Assembly: GCA_019188255.1 (NCBI GenBank)
Contig: JAETXT010000013.1
Span: forward strand, 1,798,001 to 1,862,000
Length of the DNA: 64,000 nucleotides
Direction of reading: 5' to 3'
Source of the DNA: Verticillium longisporum
Lineage: Eukaryota > Ascomycota > Sordariomycetes > Glomerellales > Plectosphaerellaceae
Below the pieces are notes generated by a model, which saw only the letters and a list, made by a program, of their open reading frames with translations, did not search any database and was not told the origin of the DNA. The number at the start of each line of letters is the position of its first letter. The first letter of the stretch is position 1. A program made the translations under genes and the position numbers. Shown here one piece after another: positions 1 through 12,836 of the stretch.

Positions 1-171
1 GATACCTGTTTCTGGCGTGTTCTGGATTCATACCAGGTGTTTGCACGAATGACGTGGAAATTACACAGGTACACCTGGTGGCATGTATCAACAGTAACGT
101 CTCACAACAGAGGTAATAACAAGGCCTACCAAACAACCGAGGTACCCCTCTGGCCAGATGGAAACTGTTTA
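1..171. other. Intergenic flank left of the MITE
   Basis: No gene is supported here. A short open frame exists but has no recognisable protein features. The last three bases (169-171, TTA) are the left target-site duplication of the neighbouring inverted-repeat element. Confidence 0.6.
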
Positions 172-635
172 GGCCCTGATCGTCTCGATCATTTGGCACC
201 AAAAAATCATCGACGTGCATGAAATGTGGCCCGTACCTATAACGCTTTACCCAATTCAATAGGCGTTTTGCACTAAATAAACGGTAGGCCAACATTTAAC
301 CAGATATTGCATAATGAATATACTACGCTAATAAGGACCCCTATTTTATTTTAACCTTCCCTAAATACGAAGGGATTTTCAACTTAGTGCTAAATAATTA
401 GAGCACCTTTTTAGTGCTAAAAAGATGCTATACTCCTGGCCCTCCCTGGCCCTCCTTAGCCCTATAATGCTCACATAAGCAGTTTTAGGGGGGAATATCT
501 TTAACCCGGCCGCCCAAAATCGAAGACAGAACAAGGGTAAAAGAGGTACCTCTAAAATAGCACGCTAGTGCCGTTTTCAAGAAGTCACTAGGTGCCAAAT
601 ACATTTAGCGCCAAATGATCGAGACGATCAGGGCC
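172..635. mobile_element. 464-bp MITE, PIF/Harbinger-like
   Basis: The ends are perfect 26-bp terminal inverted repeats: 172-197 begins GGCCCTGATCGTCTCG and 610-635 is its exact reverse complement. The element is flanked on both sides by TTA (169-171 and 636-638). A 3-bp TTA/TAA duplication with TIRs starting GG(G)CC is typical of PIF/Harbinger elements. The interior is AT-rich with no open frame of useful length, so this is a non-autonomous element. Unlike the elements after 15.7 kb it still has CA/TG dinucleotides, so it escaped RIP or is low copy. Superfamily assignment is inferred from TIR and TSD only. Confidence 0.8.
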
Positions 636-638
636 TTA

Positions 639-912
639 GTCCGTGCCACATCGTCTCTGGCAGGAAACGATTTTGCAGACGCTTTGGCCATAACCTGCCA
701 TGCCATGCAACGTTTCCAGACATTTGTTTGGCATTGACTAATTAACCAACAAAACAATTTACAATCGTGGTCAACAACCATTCGTCAGTAAACAGAACGA
801 ATATACACACTAGCTTGCTTGCTATCTGACATGACTGTGCTCCATACCCAAAGCGCCCGGCTTGGTCCGCTGCTCGAGCGAAAATCTTCAGTTGCCTGCC
901 GTGTATGATCTT
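639..912. other. 3' flank of the F-BAR gene
   Basis: No gene seen. This is the gap between the MITE and the stop codon of the minus-strand F-BAR/SH3 gene and presumably includes that gene's 3' untranslated region and polyadenylation site. The MITE insertion ends about 275 bp from the stop codon. Confidence 0.5.
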
Positions 913-3900
913 TCAGCAGGCTTGGAGGTAGTTGCTAGGTACAAGGCCGACACGTCCATTACCGCCATGTACCTCTGCTTCCCACCAACCATCATCTTGG
1001 TGCCTGAGCACAGCCATCATGTCGCCTTTAGAAAAACCAAGCTCTTCTGGAATGGCCGCCTGATACACGTACATTGCCCTCGCTGGACCAACAGTCAATA
1101 GAGCTCAGAAGATTGTTTACCAGAATATGGCGGAAGCTTACCAAAGTGAAGAATGGCACGGCCATCTCGAGTGTACTGTCGCGAAGGATCAGCAACACTC
1201 TTACTTCGCTGACGCGAACCGCTTTGCGCAGGTCCTCCACCATCGTAAAGCCCCATAGCACGATTACTGGAGCTTGTCCCTGGCCGGCCTCCATTCCGAC
1301 CTCGCTGTGATCCGTGGTTCTCATCTCCGAGCGGCGCCAACTGAACGGACATGTCAACCTGCGCCGGACCGCTATTGGACCTTGTATACTCGCGGAACGG
1401 TGCCGGGGACGCTGATCTTGCTACGTCGTTTGGAGAGCCTTGTCGGTAGTAGTCTTGATCCTGAGGCCTGGCTGGTCCAGGTCCCAGATCGTGCTGGCTG
1501 GCTAGGCGAGGATTTGGTGAAGCGGAGCGATGGGTACTTCGCACACGACTGGACATATCGGGTCTCGGAGATACACTTCGAGGCGACGCTGGAGACATAG
1601 CTCTGGGCACCTCACGCCCCCTGATTGTAGTGCGTGCTGTCGAAGAGCCTGCGAAACCGCTCGAGCCCGGTCGACTGTCTGAGCCGAACACCGAGCGTGC
1701 TTGTTCAGTGAACTTCTGAGATGTTTCTTTCATAGCCCTGGCAGTGACAGCAGCAGGAGGAACACCCAGTCTTTGTACTTGTTGGTCATATGAGGGTGGG
1801 GGTGTGCCTCTCAGGCCGGCGGTTGCAGCGCTGCTGCTAGCCAGCGGTGGGACCGATCTGGTAAAGGACTGCTGTGAGCTGGGCGCAGGCGTAGCGATGC
1901 CGTGGTAGCGGTCGGCAGACACCCTGACGGTTGCTTGCTTGTCTGCGCCGACGCCTTTCAACTCAGCAAGTGCCAACGCAATCGGATCAGTTTCTTCAGG
2001 AGCGGCCTTCGGTTTGTTTGCCATCCTCTTTTCCATATCCGGGGTTGTGACGGAGAACACGTTCTGGCCTACGTTTAGTGCCAAGCTAGCATTCGCATCG
2101 ATGGGCTCAGGACTGTTCGTTGCACGATCTGAGAGCAGCGTAGACGTCTCCTGCGAGTAAATTTGTGGACGTCGATTGGGACTGGCTTGACCGCTGTGAG
2201 ATGCAGAATGCCAAGTATTTCTGCTGGAAGACGACTGTGCTGCTTCTTTGGTGCTTTTGCGGCGGAATGGGCTGTGGTTCTGGAAAAAGCCGCTCCTCTT
2301 TTTGAAGACTCGACGCTCTGGTGCCGCCTCTAGTGGTACTTGTTCTTGTTTGGTTGGGGATGCTTTACCACTGGGGGGTTCTTGGCTCGATAGCGACGTA
2401 GGGTAGCTATACTCGCTATGTGAGTCTCGGCTGGAGGGCCGAGCTGAAGCTGGATGAGAACTGCGCTCCGAGGGTGGACCTGTGCGACAGAGCATAGTCA
2501 TACCATCAAGTGGATAAGGGTCGTGTGGCACTGCCGCCAAGGGCCCATGCTGAGTCGTATCGTGAGGAACTCGCTGTTGCGGCTGATGATGACTTTGGGA
2601 TGCGTCAATCTGACCGTGTCGCACACCGCTCGAAATATGGGGCGTCCCTCGCGCGGCAAGCCCGCTGTCGCGTCCTGGCGTCTGTTGTGGCTCTCTGTGG
2701 CCGAGATTCTGGGCGAGGTGTGAATTGGGGTCGTGGTGAGACTCATAAGTTGACGGCTGTGGTGATGAGGATCTGAATGCAGGGTTAATGCTCCTGGGGA
2801 ACTGTGCTACCGAGTAGTTGTCGTCCTCAGACGCCTCCGACTGCGTGTCGGTGGCGTCTCCTCTGCAGAAGTTGATATATTTCGGAGGGTCTGGAATCTC
2901 CTGGCCTGTTCCCCGCTCGTTGATGAAGGTAATTATGTCTGTCTCAACATCCATCTTCTCCAGAGACAGACGGATCTTCTCGCATGAAGCATCATCACTG
3001 ACGCATACTGTGGATGCAATATTGGCAAACTGCCAAAGGCTGCTTTTGGTGAAGTCGAGGCGCTCTTCCTCAAGGTCCTGGAATTTGTCCGCAGCGGCTT
3101 TCCATTCTCGGTTCCAACGAGCTGTCGTATCCTCAAGCGCCTTGACCGCATGCTCGTATTCCGTGTTGGATGTTGCAACCGAAATCTGTGTTTTCTCAAG
3201 CTTGGCTTTGTTTTTACGCTCCTCCTGGCCCATGACCATATGTCCCTGAGCAAGGTAGCCTTTGATTTTCAGGCATTCCTGTTCGTAACGATCTCGTGTC
3301 TGCCAAGCTGTCAGTCAGCGTACAGTTCGACCTCCTGTACTTCTCGTAGTCTAGATAATTGGGCTCAAATACAGACCTTGTTTACGTGCTGTGTCTGCTG
3401 AATCTTCGTCTTCAGCAGCTTTTCGATACCGTTCTGCACGATCTTCCTCCTCTCCTTCATCCCCCCTGCAAAAGCACCCAGCGGTTCTTCCAGTTCGCTC
3501 TTCATCTGTGCAGCATTGTTCTGGTGCTGTTTGGCCATGGCCTCGACCTCCCCCCGCAAAGTGTCGAGCGACGTTCTGAGGCTACCCATTTCTAGGGAGC
3601 CAAGCGGTTTGCGACATAGTGATAGTAATTTCCGCGCGTAATCATCTTCAATCGACGCTCGTGCTTTTTCACGATCAGCAACTAAGTTTCCGCACCAGTG
3701 CTCAAAGATTAATCTCACCGCTGTAGAATGCTTTTAGCTCGTCGGAAGTCTGCTTCGCTGCGAGCATGCGCTCCAGGAGAGGTTGGACTCCGGCATCCTC
3801 CTTTCCCCAGAAATTGTTGGCAACTGCTTCCATCAGCATACACCTGAAATATCAAGACACTTGTACATACAGGACAGAGACACAGCTGGTCCGTCCGCCG

Positions 3901-3913
3901 AAGCTGCTGGCAT
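913..3913 (-). CDS. F-BAR and SH3 domain protein, Cdc15/Imp2/Hof1 family
   Basis: Proposed five exons: 3913-3871, 3823-3719, 3663-3377, 3299-1142 and 1082-913, giving 920 residues in a continuous frame. Each intron (47, 55, 77 and 59 nt) starts GT and ends AG, with a TGCTGAT, GCTGATC, CTGAC or TTGACTG branch-like site. Residues about 14-270 form an F-BAR module (SFANNFWGKEDAGVQPLLER near the start, then a helical segment with ARASIEDDYARKLLSL). The middle (about 300-860) is Ser/Pro-rich and low in predicted structure. Residues about 865-920 form an SH3 domain with DDGWWEAE and GLVPSNYLQ. Proteins of this family bind and bend plasma membrane and scaffold the cytokinetic ring and septum. The SH3 ALYDY motif reads AMYVY, losing the usual Asp. 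Cdc15-type and Imp2-type paralogues cannot be separated by eye. The gene is divergent from NOT1. Confidence 0.9.
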
Positions 3914-5039
3914 GTCGTGTAGTGGGTTTAACGTAACTGTGTCTTCGGGGTACTTTTCGGGCTCTTAATTATTCGAAAGAAACTGCGACGTCAGATTCGA
4001 CATCGACCGACCTGGTCGACTAAAAGAGGCGTAGGGTTGTACTCGGAAAGACAAGTCATGTAGTCTGGAATAGGTGTTTGTCGTTTGCCCGGAAAGCGTC
4101 ATTAGGTACGGTCATTCTACGTGCGTACAATTCATCAATTACTTTGTTGAAAGGGGTAACAGTTGCCACGGCAACATGGAGCTCGCAGGCCACTGACCAA
4201 GATCGAGACCCACTCTGACTAAGGTACCTGGTAGGTGGTGATGTGCTTCAGTGTCACTCATGTGCACGTGAGGCACCTCTCGGGCCTGACACGTGCCCAT
4301 TTCTGCCCCATCCTTTCGATTGGAAGCCTGGCGAATCACCTTACAGGACCTTCCCGGCTTGTAGCCCCCCTGCCAACGCCTGGCGACCCAACAGCGCCAG
4401 CTTCTTGTCGTCAGGGTACGTACATTGACCCAGAAAGGAAAGGAGCCCAAGGCTGCCGCTGCCGGGCCTACTTTGACCCCAGCTCCAGTGCTTAAGCCAA
4501 TCATCCGGCATCTGGCCCATTGCACTCTTTCACACCTGTCCCATTGCACCACGAGTCTGCCAATTTCTCCTCCCGCGACCTTACCTTTCTCACCCTTGAA
4601 AAGCTGTTATCACGACACGATCGGCGTATTGGCCCCAGCAACCGCAAGTAACGAGACGCCACGACTTCGGCACACAGGCTACTGTCTTGTCAGCGATCAC
4701 CACGTTGTCGCCATCTAGGGGACGTACTGTAGCCTTATTGTACCTCTCTAACGAGGGATTGTCTGTTAGGGGACCCTCAGTCGCCCGCATCGACGTCCTT
4801 AACCTCGAACGGTTTTTTCTCTCAGGCATTGCCTGCCTGAACGTTCTCAAACACCTGTTGGCACAGTCGATTACCTGCCGCGCGCCTTCCCTAATCAGCC
4901 ACCGGTCTACGACGATAGATTGGTATCGGCACGCATCCACGAATAGCTGGCGGTCAGGTGGCTCAGTGAGCAAGCTGCTCTGTTCGACCTGAACAGAAGC
5001 TCCGCCTGCCCTTTCGGTCCCTGTCCCGAAGAATACTCC
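3914..5039. promoter_or_regulatory. Divergent promoter region, F-BAR gene / NOT1
   Basis: This 1.1-kb gap lies between two divergent starts and must contain both promoters and 5' untranslated regions. CCAAT pentamers occur at about 4497 and in the TGCCAATTTCTCC context at about 4558. Pyrimidine-rich tracts (about 4520-4600) are common in fungal promoters. Several open frames occur here on both strands, but none has a recognisable protein feature or conserved splice context, so no gene is called. Confidence 0.5.
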
Positions 5040-8000
5040 ATGGTGCCGCCATCAAGAGCGGGATCTTTTTCACCAAATCCTGCACAGACTCTGCAGACAG
5101 GAAATAGCCACTCGCCCAACCCATCGCAAGGAGGGCACTTTAGCTCGGGCGCGAGTCCCAGCACGCATAGCCCGACCGGAACCAATCCTCTGGCTAAGAT
5201 TGTCGTTGCTCAGATATACCTGCTTTTGAGTACCATCAAGGAGGATAAGGATCGCGTCAAACGGGAGACCCAGGCGGATCAGCTGAAAAAGGTATACCTC
5301 CCCCTTCAACAGCTGACTAGCATCTAACAAATTTGCGCCTGCTGCAGCTCCTCGATGATCACGGCATGGAGGTGTTTTCTAAATATTTCACCCGGCTTGT
5401 TGCCGGCAACGCTGGCCAGATTTTTCCTGGCTTGACGCGACCGGTCTCGAATCCTGGGAACTACCACCTTCTCGTCAATGAAATGCGAAACATTGCTCAC
5501 GTTGCGAACCAAGCAACAAAAATTGCCGAATCCATTGATTCTGGCACAGAGGATATATTCCGTGATTTTGACCTGTCGACTTTCATGGAGCACTTTAAAC
5601 TCGATGCTCTCGAGAAGACCATACTTGCGCTCGCATTCAAGCTTGGGTCGCGATCTGACCTGAAGGCCAAGGGTAAGTCACCTTGCTGCGATCTGGTCTC
5701 CTCGTCACTAATGTATATCCTAGCCGATGCCATCCTCTCAACGAACTTTCCTACTTTTGTCAACATCATCGCTCGTCCCGACCTCGACGAGCACGCCGAC
5801 TTAACCGACTCATTCATTGCCACTATCGTCGACCGCTTCATCCAGTACCAGCCACCTAACTTCAACGCAGCCTCGAAATCTGAGCTAGCTTTCAAGGTGA
5901 AATCTCGCTGGGACGGTGATCAAGCACCTCCTCCATCTGAAGTTCTCGCTGCTTTGGACTTGGTCAGAGTTCTAGCTGACAAGCCGCCTAATGCCCTCGC
6001 CACCTACATACAGCGTACGGGTGTAGGTTTCACGAAAGATCATGATGCCTGCGTCTCATACCTGCAGAATCGGCCAACTCATGTGCAACTCTCCGAGGAG
6101 CAGGTATCCATCGCACTCACGTACACAACCATCAGCCAAACGCCTCACCATGACCCTAGTATTCTTGCCGCAGCTTTACGCCGGGTTCTGCCGTCAACCT
6201 TCCGTTGGCAAGATGTTGTTACCTACTTCGATCAGCGCTCTGCCCGCATATCGTCGCAGCAGTTCTTGAGGCTTTACAATGCGCTCGTACCGATTGCACA
6301 AGACAGCTCGTCTTCTCTCAACATAGAGCAACTATGGGGCGGAAACTGGGAAAACCCGGAAACTCAGCTCTCCTTCATCTGCGCATTCGCATCGCTGATG
6401 CCGGACCAACTTGATGCGAGCACGATACCTGGTTTAAGCCCAACACTGACTCTCGAGTCCTTCGCCCAGTCCCCCTCTGAAGTTCGTCAGCGCGCCGCAT
6501 TCGCGGTGAAGCACCCGTTGGTTTCAGTAGCCGCTCTTGCTGCTGTCTTCCATGTTGCACTTTATTCCGTTCATGCTTCACAAACTGTCGAGGCTAATCG
6601 CCTATTTCAAGAGGACGTTGTACCCTATCTAGACATTTTTGTTGCATCTGCTTTCGGGGTTCCCAAGCCTTGGCCTTCGATGGCCACCGAGACATTGATT
6701 TCCTTGTTCGATAACTTCCTTTACAAGAGATCTGCAGAGTATGACTTTGTCCTCGACAGCCTTTGGCAAAGGGACCGGGAATGGGTGACTCAAAGGCTTA
6801 TTGACGCCCACGCCGTCAAACCGACTGATCTGCCTCTAATCTTCGAACATGCGGTAAAACACAAGTGGCTCGAGGACCTCGTTTCGCTTACTAGTGGCTT
6901 TGGCTTGGACCTTGCAGCTTTCGCACATGCAGAAGGCTACCTAGACCTTGGACACTGGGCTCGACAGAATTCCGAACGGAGCGCCGAAGTAGCCCGGTCC
7001 CTACAACAATTCTTGCTTATCAAGGCAAATCTTGAACTTCAATATCAACGCCCGCCTGATGGGCAGTCCATCGTCAAATCCACCACCCTTCAAGTCAAAA
7101 CCGTCTCGGCCCTTCTCCAGATATTGGAAGATTTCATGCCCAAGGCTCCGGTCCACGACTTGATCCTGGTGCAGCGATCTTGTATTACCGTCTACCCCCG
7201 ACTGATCAACTATGGGGAAGGGTATGACGACGTTATCGATGCGAACGGCGCTGACGGCAATGCATTGCCATTGGCTGCAAATGCGAAAATGGAGGAGCAC
7301 TACAAAAAGATGTACGGCGACGAGATACAGGTTCGGAATATCGTCGACGTCCTCCATCGGTATAAACACTCTCGCGACCCCCTCGATCAGGACGTCTTTG
7401 CTTGCATGATTCATGGGCTCTTCGACGAGTACGCTCATTACGTGGACTATCCGCTTGAGGCGCTTGCAACCACAGCGGTTCTATTTGGTGGTATCATATC
7501 GCATAAGCTCATTGCGGATCTACCGCTCAAGATCGGACTTGGTATGATTCTTGAAGCTGTAAGAGACTTTCCTCCAGATGTCTCCATGTACAAGTTCGGG
7601 TTGCAAGCTTTGATGCAACTTTTTTCACGTTTCAGAGAGTGGCCCGGATTCTGCAAGCAACTGCTGCAGATACCCGGCCTCCAAGGAACAGAAGCGTGGG
7701 AAAAGGCCGAGGACGTTGTTCGAGAACACGATGAAGAGGGCAGCCGTTCACGCACCGGCCCCAACCCACCCACACATGCAACTACGTTCTCTGCTGAGCC
7801 TGTCCCCAACGGCGGTGCTGACGAGCCCCGTGATGCTGATCGCCAAGCACCTCCATTTGCCTCGATCAACGCAGAAAGTTCATTCCCCGCGCTTGCATTT
7901 GAAAGTCCGTCGGACGACACTCAAGGGAAGATCCAGTTCGTCCTCAACAATCTTACAGAGACCACTCTTCAGTCCATGTGCAAGGAACTTCGAGACATGG

Positions 8001-11000
8001 TCGAGCAGAGGCACCAGCAATGGTTTGCCAGCCATCTTGTCGAGGAGCGTGCGAAGATGCAGCCCAACTATCATCAAGTCTACTTGGATTTGGTGAAACT
8101 GTTCGAGGACAAGGTCCTTTGGGCGGAGGTCTTGCGAGAGACTTATCTCAGCGTTGCACGTATGCTCAACTCCGAGGCGACTATCACTAACCCTACCGAG
8201 CGCTCTCACCTCAAGAATCTCGGCGGTTGGCTGGGACTTTTGACTTTGGCACGGGACAGACCGATCAAACATAAGAACATTGCCTTTAAACAGCTTCTTC
8301 TCGAAGCACATGATACCAAGAGGCTGGTTGTTGTTCTTCCGTTCGTCTGCAAGGTTCTGATTCAAGGAATTCACTCAACGGTCTTTCGCCCCCCCAACCC
8401 CTGGCTCATGGATATCATTCACCTCCTGATCGACCTTTATCATCATGCGGAACTCAAGCTCAACCTTAAATTCGAGATCGAGGTGCTCTGCAAAGGTCTT
8501 AGCTTGGATCATAAGACAATCGAGCCCTCGGGCGAGATTCTTAATCGTACTGCTACCGACGAGCCATTAGAACTTCTCGGTCACGATAACTTGGAGTCAT
8601 TTGACAATCTGTCACTCAACGGCCTAGCTACAGGCGTTAGCGCAGGTTTGTCACCACAAATTCTCGCAGCAGCAATCCCGGATCTCGCGCCAATGATTCA
8701 AATACCCCCGACCAACGAGATGGTGGTTGCCACCTCGCGACTGCATGACATCGTGCGCACTGCCCTCACTCGCGCGTTGCAAGATATCATTCAACCGGTA
8801 GTTGACAGATCGGTGACCATTGCGGCAATTTCGACACGGGAAATGATACGCAAGGATTTTGCTACGGAGCCCGACGAAAACAGAATCCGCACATCTGCTA
8901 TCAACATGGTAAAGGCAACTGCTGGTAGCCTCGCACTCGTAACGTCCAAGGAGCCACTCAGGGGAAACTTCACCAACTACCTGCGAAACCTCTCCAACGA
9001 CTTGCCGCAGGGCTTGCCTGAAGGGACCATCATAATGTGCGTCAATTCGAATTTAGACCTCGCCTGTAACATCATTGAAAAACAGGCCGAGGAGAGGGCG
9101 GTGCCTGAGATTGAAGAGATGATCGAAACCGAGTTGGATGCTCGCCGCCGCCATCGCTCGCAGAGACCGAACGAACCATACGTCGATCCTTCTCTTAGTC
9201 GATGGGCATGGACCATACCTAATCCATTCAAGCTGTCACCGAGTCTCAGCGGGTTGAATCCTGAACAAATGGCGATCTATGAAGATTTTGCTCGTCAACC
9301 GCGGGCCAGCAACACCACAACCGTCTCACACGCGCCATCTGTATCTGAGACAACCAGATCAATGGCCAACGATGTATTGGCAGATCAATTCAATTCCCTG
9401 CCCATCTCCACACCAGCCGAGACGCCCGCGGCGCAGCACCTGACTTCCCACATGCCGTCCTATGGACCTCCGCATCTGGGTGCCGTCGCAAGTGGTCGGC
9501 CATTTCAGCTGGACGGACGAGCCCTCTTCGAGAGGGTCCAGAAACTCCTGGTTGAGCTACAACGTGTGGCGACAGAGGCCCGTGAAGAACATTTCGTCGA
9601 TTTGCCCAGGCCCCATCCTGTTCTGGACGTGGTGGATGCATTGGTTCAGCACATGATCAAGACTTCACAGAATTCGGAAGAATTTGCCCTCTTCGCTGCT
9701 GAGCAAATTATTCAGCTTATATTCAGCCAGGTTGAAGACAATCTTGCTCTGGAGAGTTTGGTTCACGTTCTCGAAACCCTGCGCAAAATCTCTGGACCGG
9801 GGTTGAATAATCGAGTCACGACACTGTTCCGACAACAACCTGGCTCGAGCTTCCTTCGCCTGCCGCTTCTGGCTGCCCTGTTGCGAACTGATTTGATCGA
9901 CTGGAGAAATGTTGACGTTGCGCTGGCTAAGATGGTGCAGCAACGGAAAGAAGGATCCCTGGAATTCCTGGAACAGATGATTGACCTGACCCTCTTGGGG
10001 ACTCGGCCGCTGGCCCTGTACGGTGACTTCGTACGCACCCTGGATGTCGCGTGGACTTTGGTCCACGATGATCCGGAATCACCTATTTCTCAGCGGTTAT
10101 TGGCGAAGTTGTCAAGCCCACGCGTTTCACTGAGTGTGTCAGCGGACAGCGATATCTTGCATCAACGGGATCAAATGGAGTATGTTTTCGATGAATGGGT
10201 TCATCTCTACGGCAACCCCAATGCGCCCGATGATTCCGCGGTACTTTTTGCGCGACAGATGCAGGCCAGAGGTCTGCTTAGGAACAAGGACGATCTATTC
10301 CTCCTCATCAGGGTCGCCGTCGACGTGTCTGTTGACAGGTACGAGCATTTTGCGCACACAACAGGCACAGTTGCAGATGCCTTCATCGCTACAGATGCAC
10401 TCGCAAAGATGATAGGCGTCCTTATTAAGGACCATGGAGCAGAGGACGTTGGCACAACGACATCGAGGCCAGTTTATCTTGACTCGATCCTAGCCCTGCT
10501 AACCCTCGTCCTGAGCCACCATCATCTGAAGCGGGTTGAGCACTTCAATCAAAGGGTATTCCATCGTCTGCTGTCCGTCCTGCTCCATGAAGTGGGCGCA
10601 ATCGAAAGTCAAGTGGATGAGGTTGAGCAGCTTGATATGCTACTGCGAATTGCCGCCCGACTCGCGGACCTCAGTCCCCGATACCTTCCGGGCTTCGCCT
10701 ATGGCTGGCTGTCGCTTATCCAACACAGGGCATTCCTACCTGCCATCTTGAAGGAGCGTGCAGGCTGGTCAGCGTATACGACACTCCTACGCATGCTCTT
10801 TGAATTCGTTGGGGAACAGCTCAAAGCTCCTGAGCCCACCGTCGTGGCTCGTGATACATACCGTGCGACATTAAAACTGCTCCTTGTCCTGCAACATGAT
10901 TTCTCAGAGTACATCGCTGCTCATTCCGATCAGCTGCGCATTAGCTTGCCTCCTCACTGCAAGCAGCTCATCAATGCTATTCTCGCCGCAAATCCGGCAT

Positions 11001-11752
11001 CTCAGGATGCTCTGAGTCCTAATGCGGATCAAAGTAATGGGCTGAAGGCGAAAGAGGGTACCGAAGACGACACTGCTATATTGCTGAGGGAGCACGGTCT
11101 CCTGGGCGTAGTCGATCAGGCTCTGCACACTGGTCCATCTGAAGACGGCTTGGCTCACATGACACGTGCCATCATTGAATCTGACGCCCGCGAAACCGGC
11201 TTTGCGCACGTCAGTATCAAGGCGAATCTATCCGTTATCGAAGCGATCATACTCCATGTTGGCAAATACGCTGTGGGGCGTTTGGCCCAAGGAGGGGAGT
11301 CTTTCAACCCATCTTCGACGGACGTCGCAATTTTGTCGCTTATGATGCACGAGCTGGCGCCGGAGCCCCGCTACTACCTCGTTGTCGGCATGGTCAACCA
11401 GCTGAGGTTCCCTGGCGATATGACGAGCTATTTCAGCCGAGTTTTGCTGGAAATTTTCGGCCGCGACTTAAATGATCCCGACGACACAGAGATCCGGCAG
11501 CAGATCACGCGTGTGCTGTGGGAACGACTGATCGGTTTCTGGCCACAGCCATGGGGCCTTATGATCACGGTTCTGGAGCTTCTGAAGAACGAAAAGTACT
11601 CGTTCTTCGACCTACCATTCGTGAAGTCGTCACCCGAGGTATGTTTCCATTGCTAAGTTTGCCGTTTCGTGTTACATACATCGTGTGGTCATAATGCTAA
11701 CCTCGCTTCAAAGATAATCGATCGTTTCCACGCTGTTCTTCAGCGTGCGTAG
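5040..11752 (+). CDS. NOT1: CCR4-NOT complex scaffold subunit Not1
   Basis: Four exons are proposed: 5040-5291, 5348-5672, 5724-11638 and 11714-11752, totalling 2,176 residues, which is the usual size of a fungal Not1. Introns are 56 nt (branch CTAAC), 51 nt (GTAAGT start, CACTAAT branch) and 75 nt. The N terminus has the conserved IVVAQIYLLLSTIKEDKD stretch and then NGMEVF-like DDHGMEVFSKYFTRLV, followed by HEAT-type repeats. Residues about 925-1150 match the MIF4G domain that binds Caf1/Pop2. Residues about 1170-1300 match the DUF3819/Caf40-binding domain. Residues about 1780-2176 match the Not1 superfamily homology domain that docks Not2/3/5. The last exon supplies IIDRFHAVLQRA. The protein scaffolds the deadenylase complex in cytoplasmic mRNA decay and in transcription control. 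The frame upstream of 5040 stays open to a TAG near 4949 without another ATG. The 51-nt intron has no stop and is divisible by three. Confidence 0.95.
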
Positions 11753-12836
11753 TGAAGTCTACGACCTGCACTGGCAATGTGATCGTCAACGGTGTATGCC
11801 CGTCTGTGTCTCCGTGGCTGCTCTCAGTGTGGGCGACGGCGGGGGACCTGCACCCCCAAAGTAACAAAACACAGTACGTCACAACAAGGCCTCCCGGGAA
11901 ATCGGAAATATGTTTTGGTGTAATTACGGCAAGCGACGCAAATGAGGGCTTCGCTTCTAGAGGACGGCGTTAAAGGATGCGCAACAGGGGAGCGCTGCAT
12001 ACCTTATGATGCATGACACTTCTCGACATGCCATCAATTTGTAAGATAAGACAGGGATCACCGACGGGGAGGTTTGTTGTAAGGCTAGGCAGTGGTTGTG
12101 GTAGAAGATGATGGCCAGCCTTATAGGCATAGTCTGCAGCAGTACAGAAATCGACTGTTGGCCGGTCAATCAATTAAACTGATGGCTCTTGTTGTTCTCC
12201 TTCCCCTCATCGGGCTACGTCTTCCCTTAGGTACAGGCACTAAAGCCACACGCGCTCAGGACGTTGCAGCGCCTAACAACATACCACCAAAGGAAAGGCA
12301 AATCCCCAGGGCTTGCGTAGCGGCTTGTTATAAAGATGACCAAGGGTGCCTCTGAATCCAAATTTCAGGAACATAGGGCCTATGTAACCGAAAATATTGA
12401 GGCAAAACAGCATGACGGTAGGGCGGGCGATGAGGCCTTGCCATTGGGCCTCGTTAAGGACTCGGGAGTGGGGCTCCGGCATGTCCTATGCACCCCGTCA
12501 TGGGAATTATGGAGCTCATCCAATGCGGCGGGCGGGTGATGAAAAAGTTTCCCATGTCTGCCACCATAAACGGGACAGACCTGTCACCCCATTACATCTC
12601 GTTCCCCTGTGTCCTTGTCATTGTATGACATATTGTACCAGCAGTCAGTTGCAAATGATCAGGGCCGGCCCCTTCTCCATATCACATCCCTCCTTAATTC
12701 AAGCAAACAACCACGCCCGTGTACATCTACTTTACCGACCGCCCCTTACGACGTTCACAAGTCGCACCGGAACCGAGCGTCTCACTCCAGCATCGCACTT
12801 TGACTGATAGCTGGATCGATCAGTTTCGAATGCAAT
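11753..12836. other. Intergenic region, NOT1 to winged-helix gene
   Basis: About 1.1 kb between the NOT1 stop and the next start on the same strand. It must hold the NOT1 3' end and the promoter of the downstream gene. Open frames of 60-136 codons occur on both strands but show no domain, repeat or splice pattern I can support. Base composition is normal and there is no RIP signature. Confidence 0.5.

Noticed and set aside
1274..1600. Plus-strand open frame of 108 codons over the F-BAR gene
   Set aside because: Lies opposite the long exon of the F-BAR/SH3 gene; Ser/Pro-rich coding often leaves the antisense frame open.
4139..4995. Several open frames of 60-137 codons between the divergent genes
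   Set aside because: No domain, no splice support, and they overlap one another on both strands in promoter DNA.
5333..5347. NOT1 starting at the TTG near 5,333
   Set aside because: These bases are the 3' end of a 56-nt intron; the exon at 5040-5291 codes the conserved Not1 N terminus.
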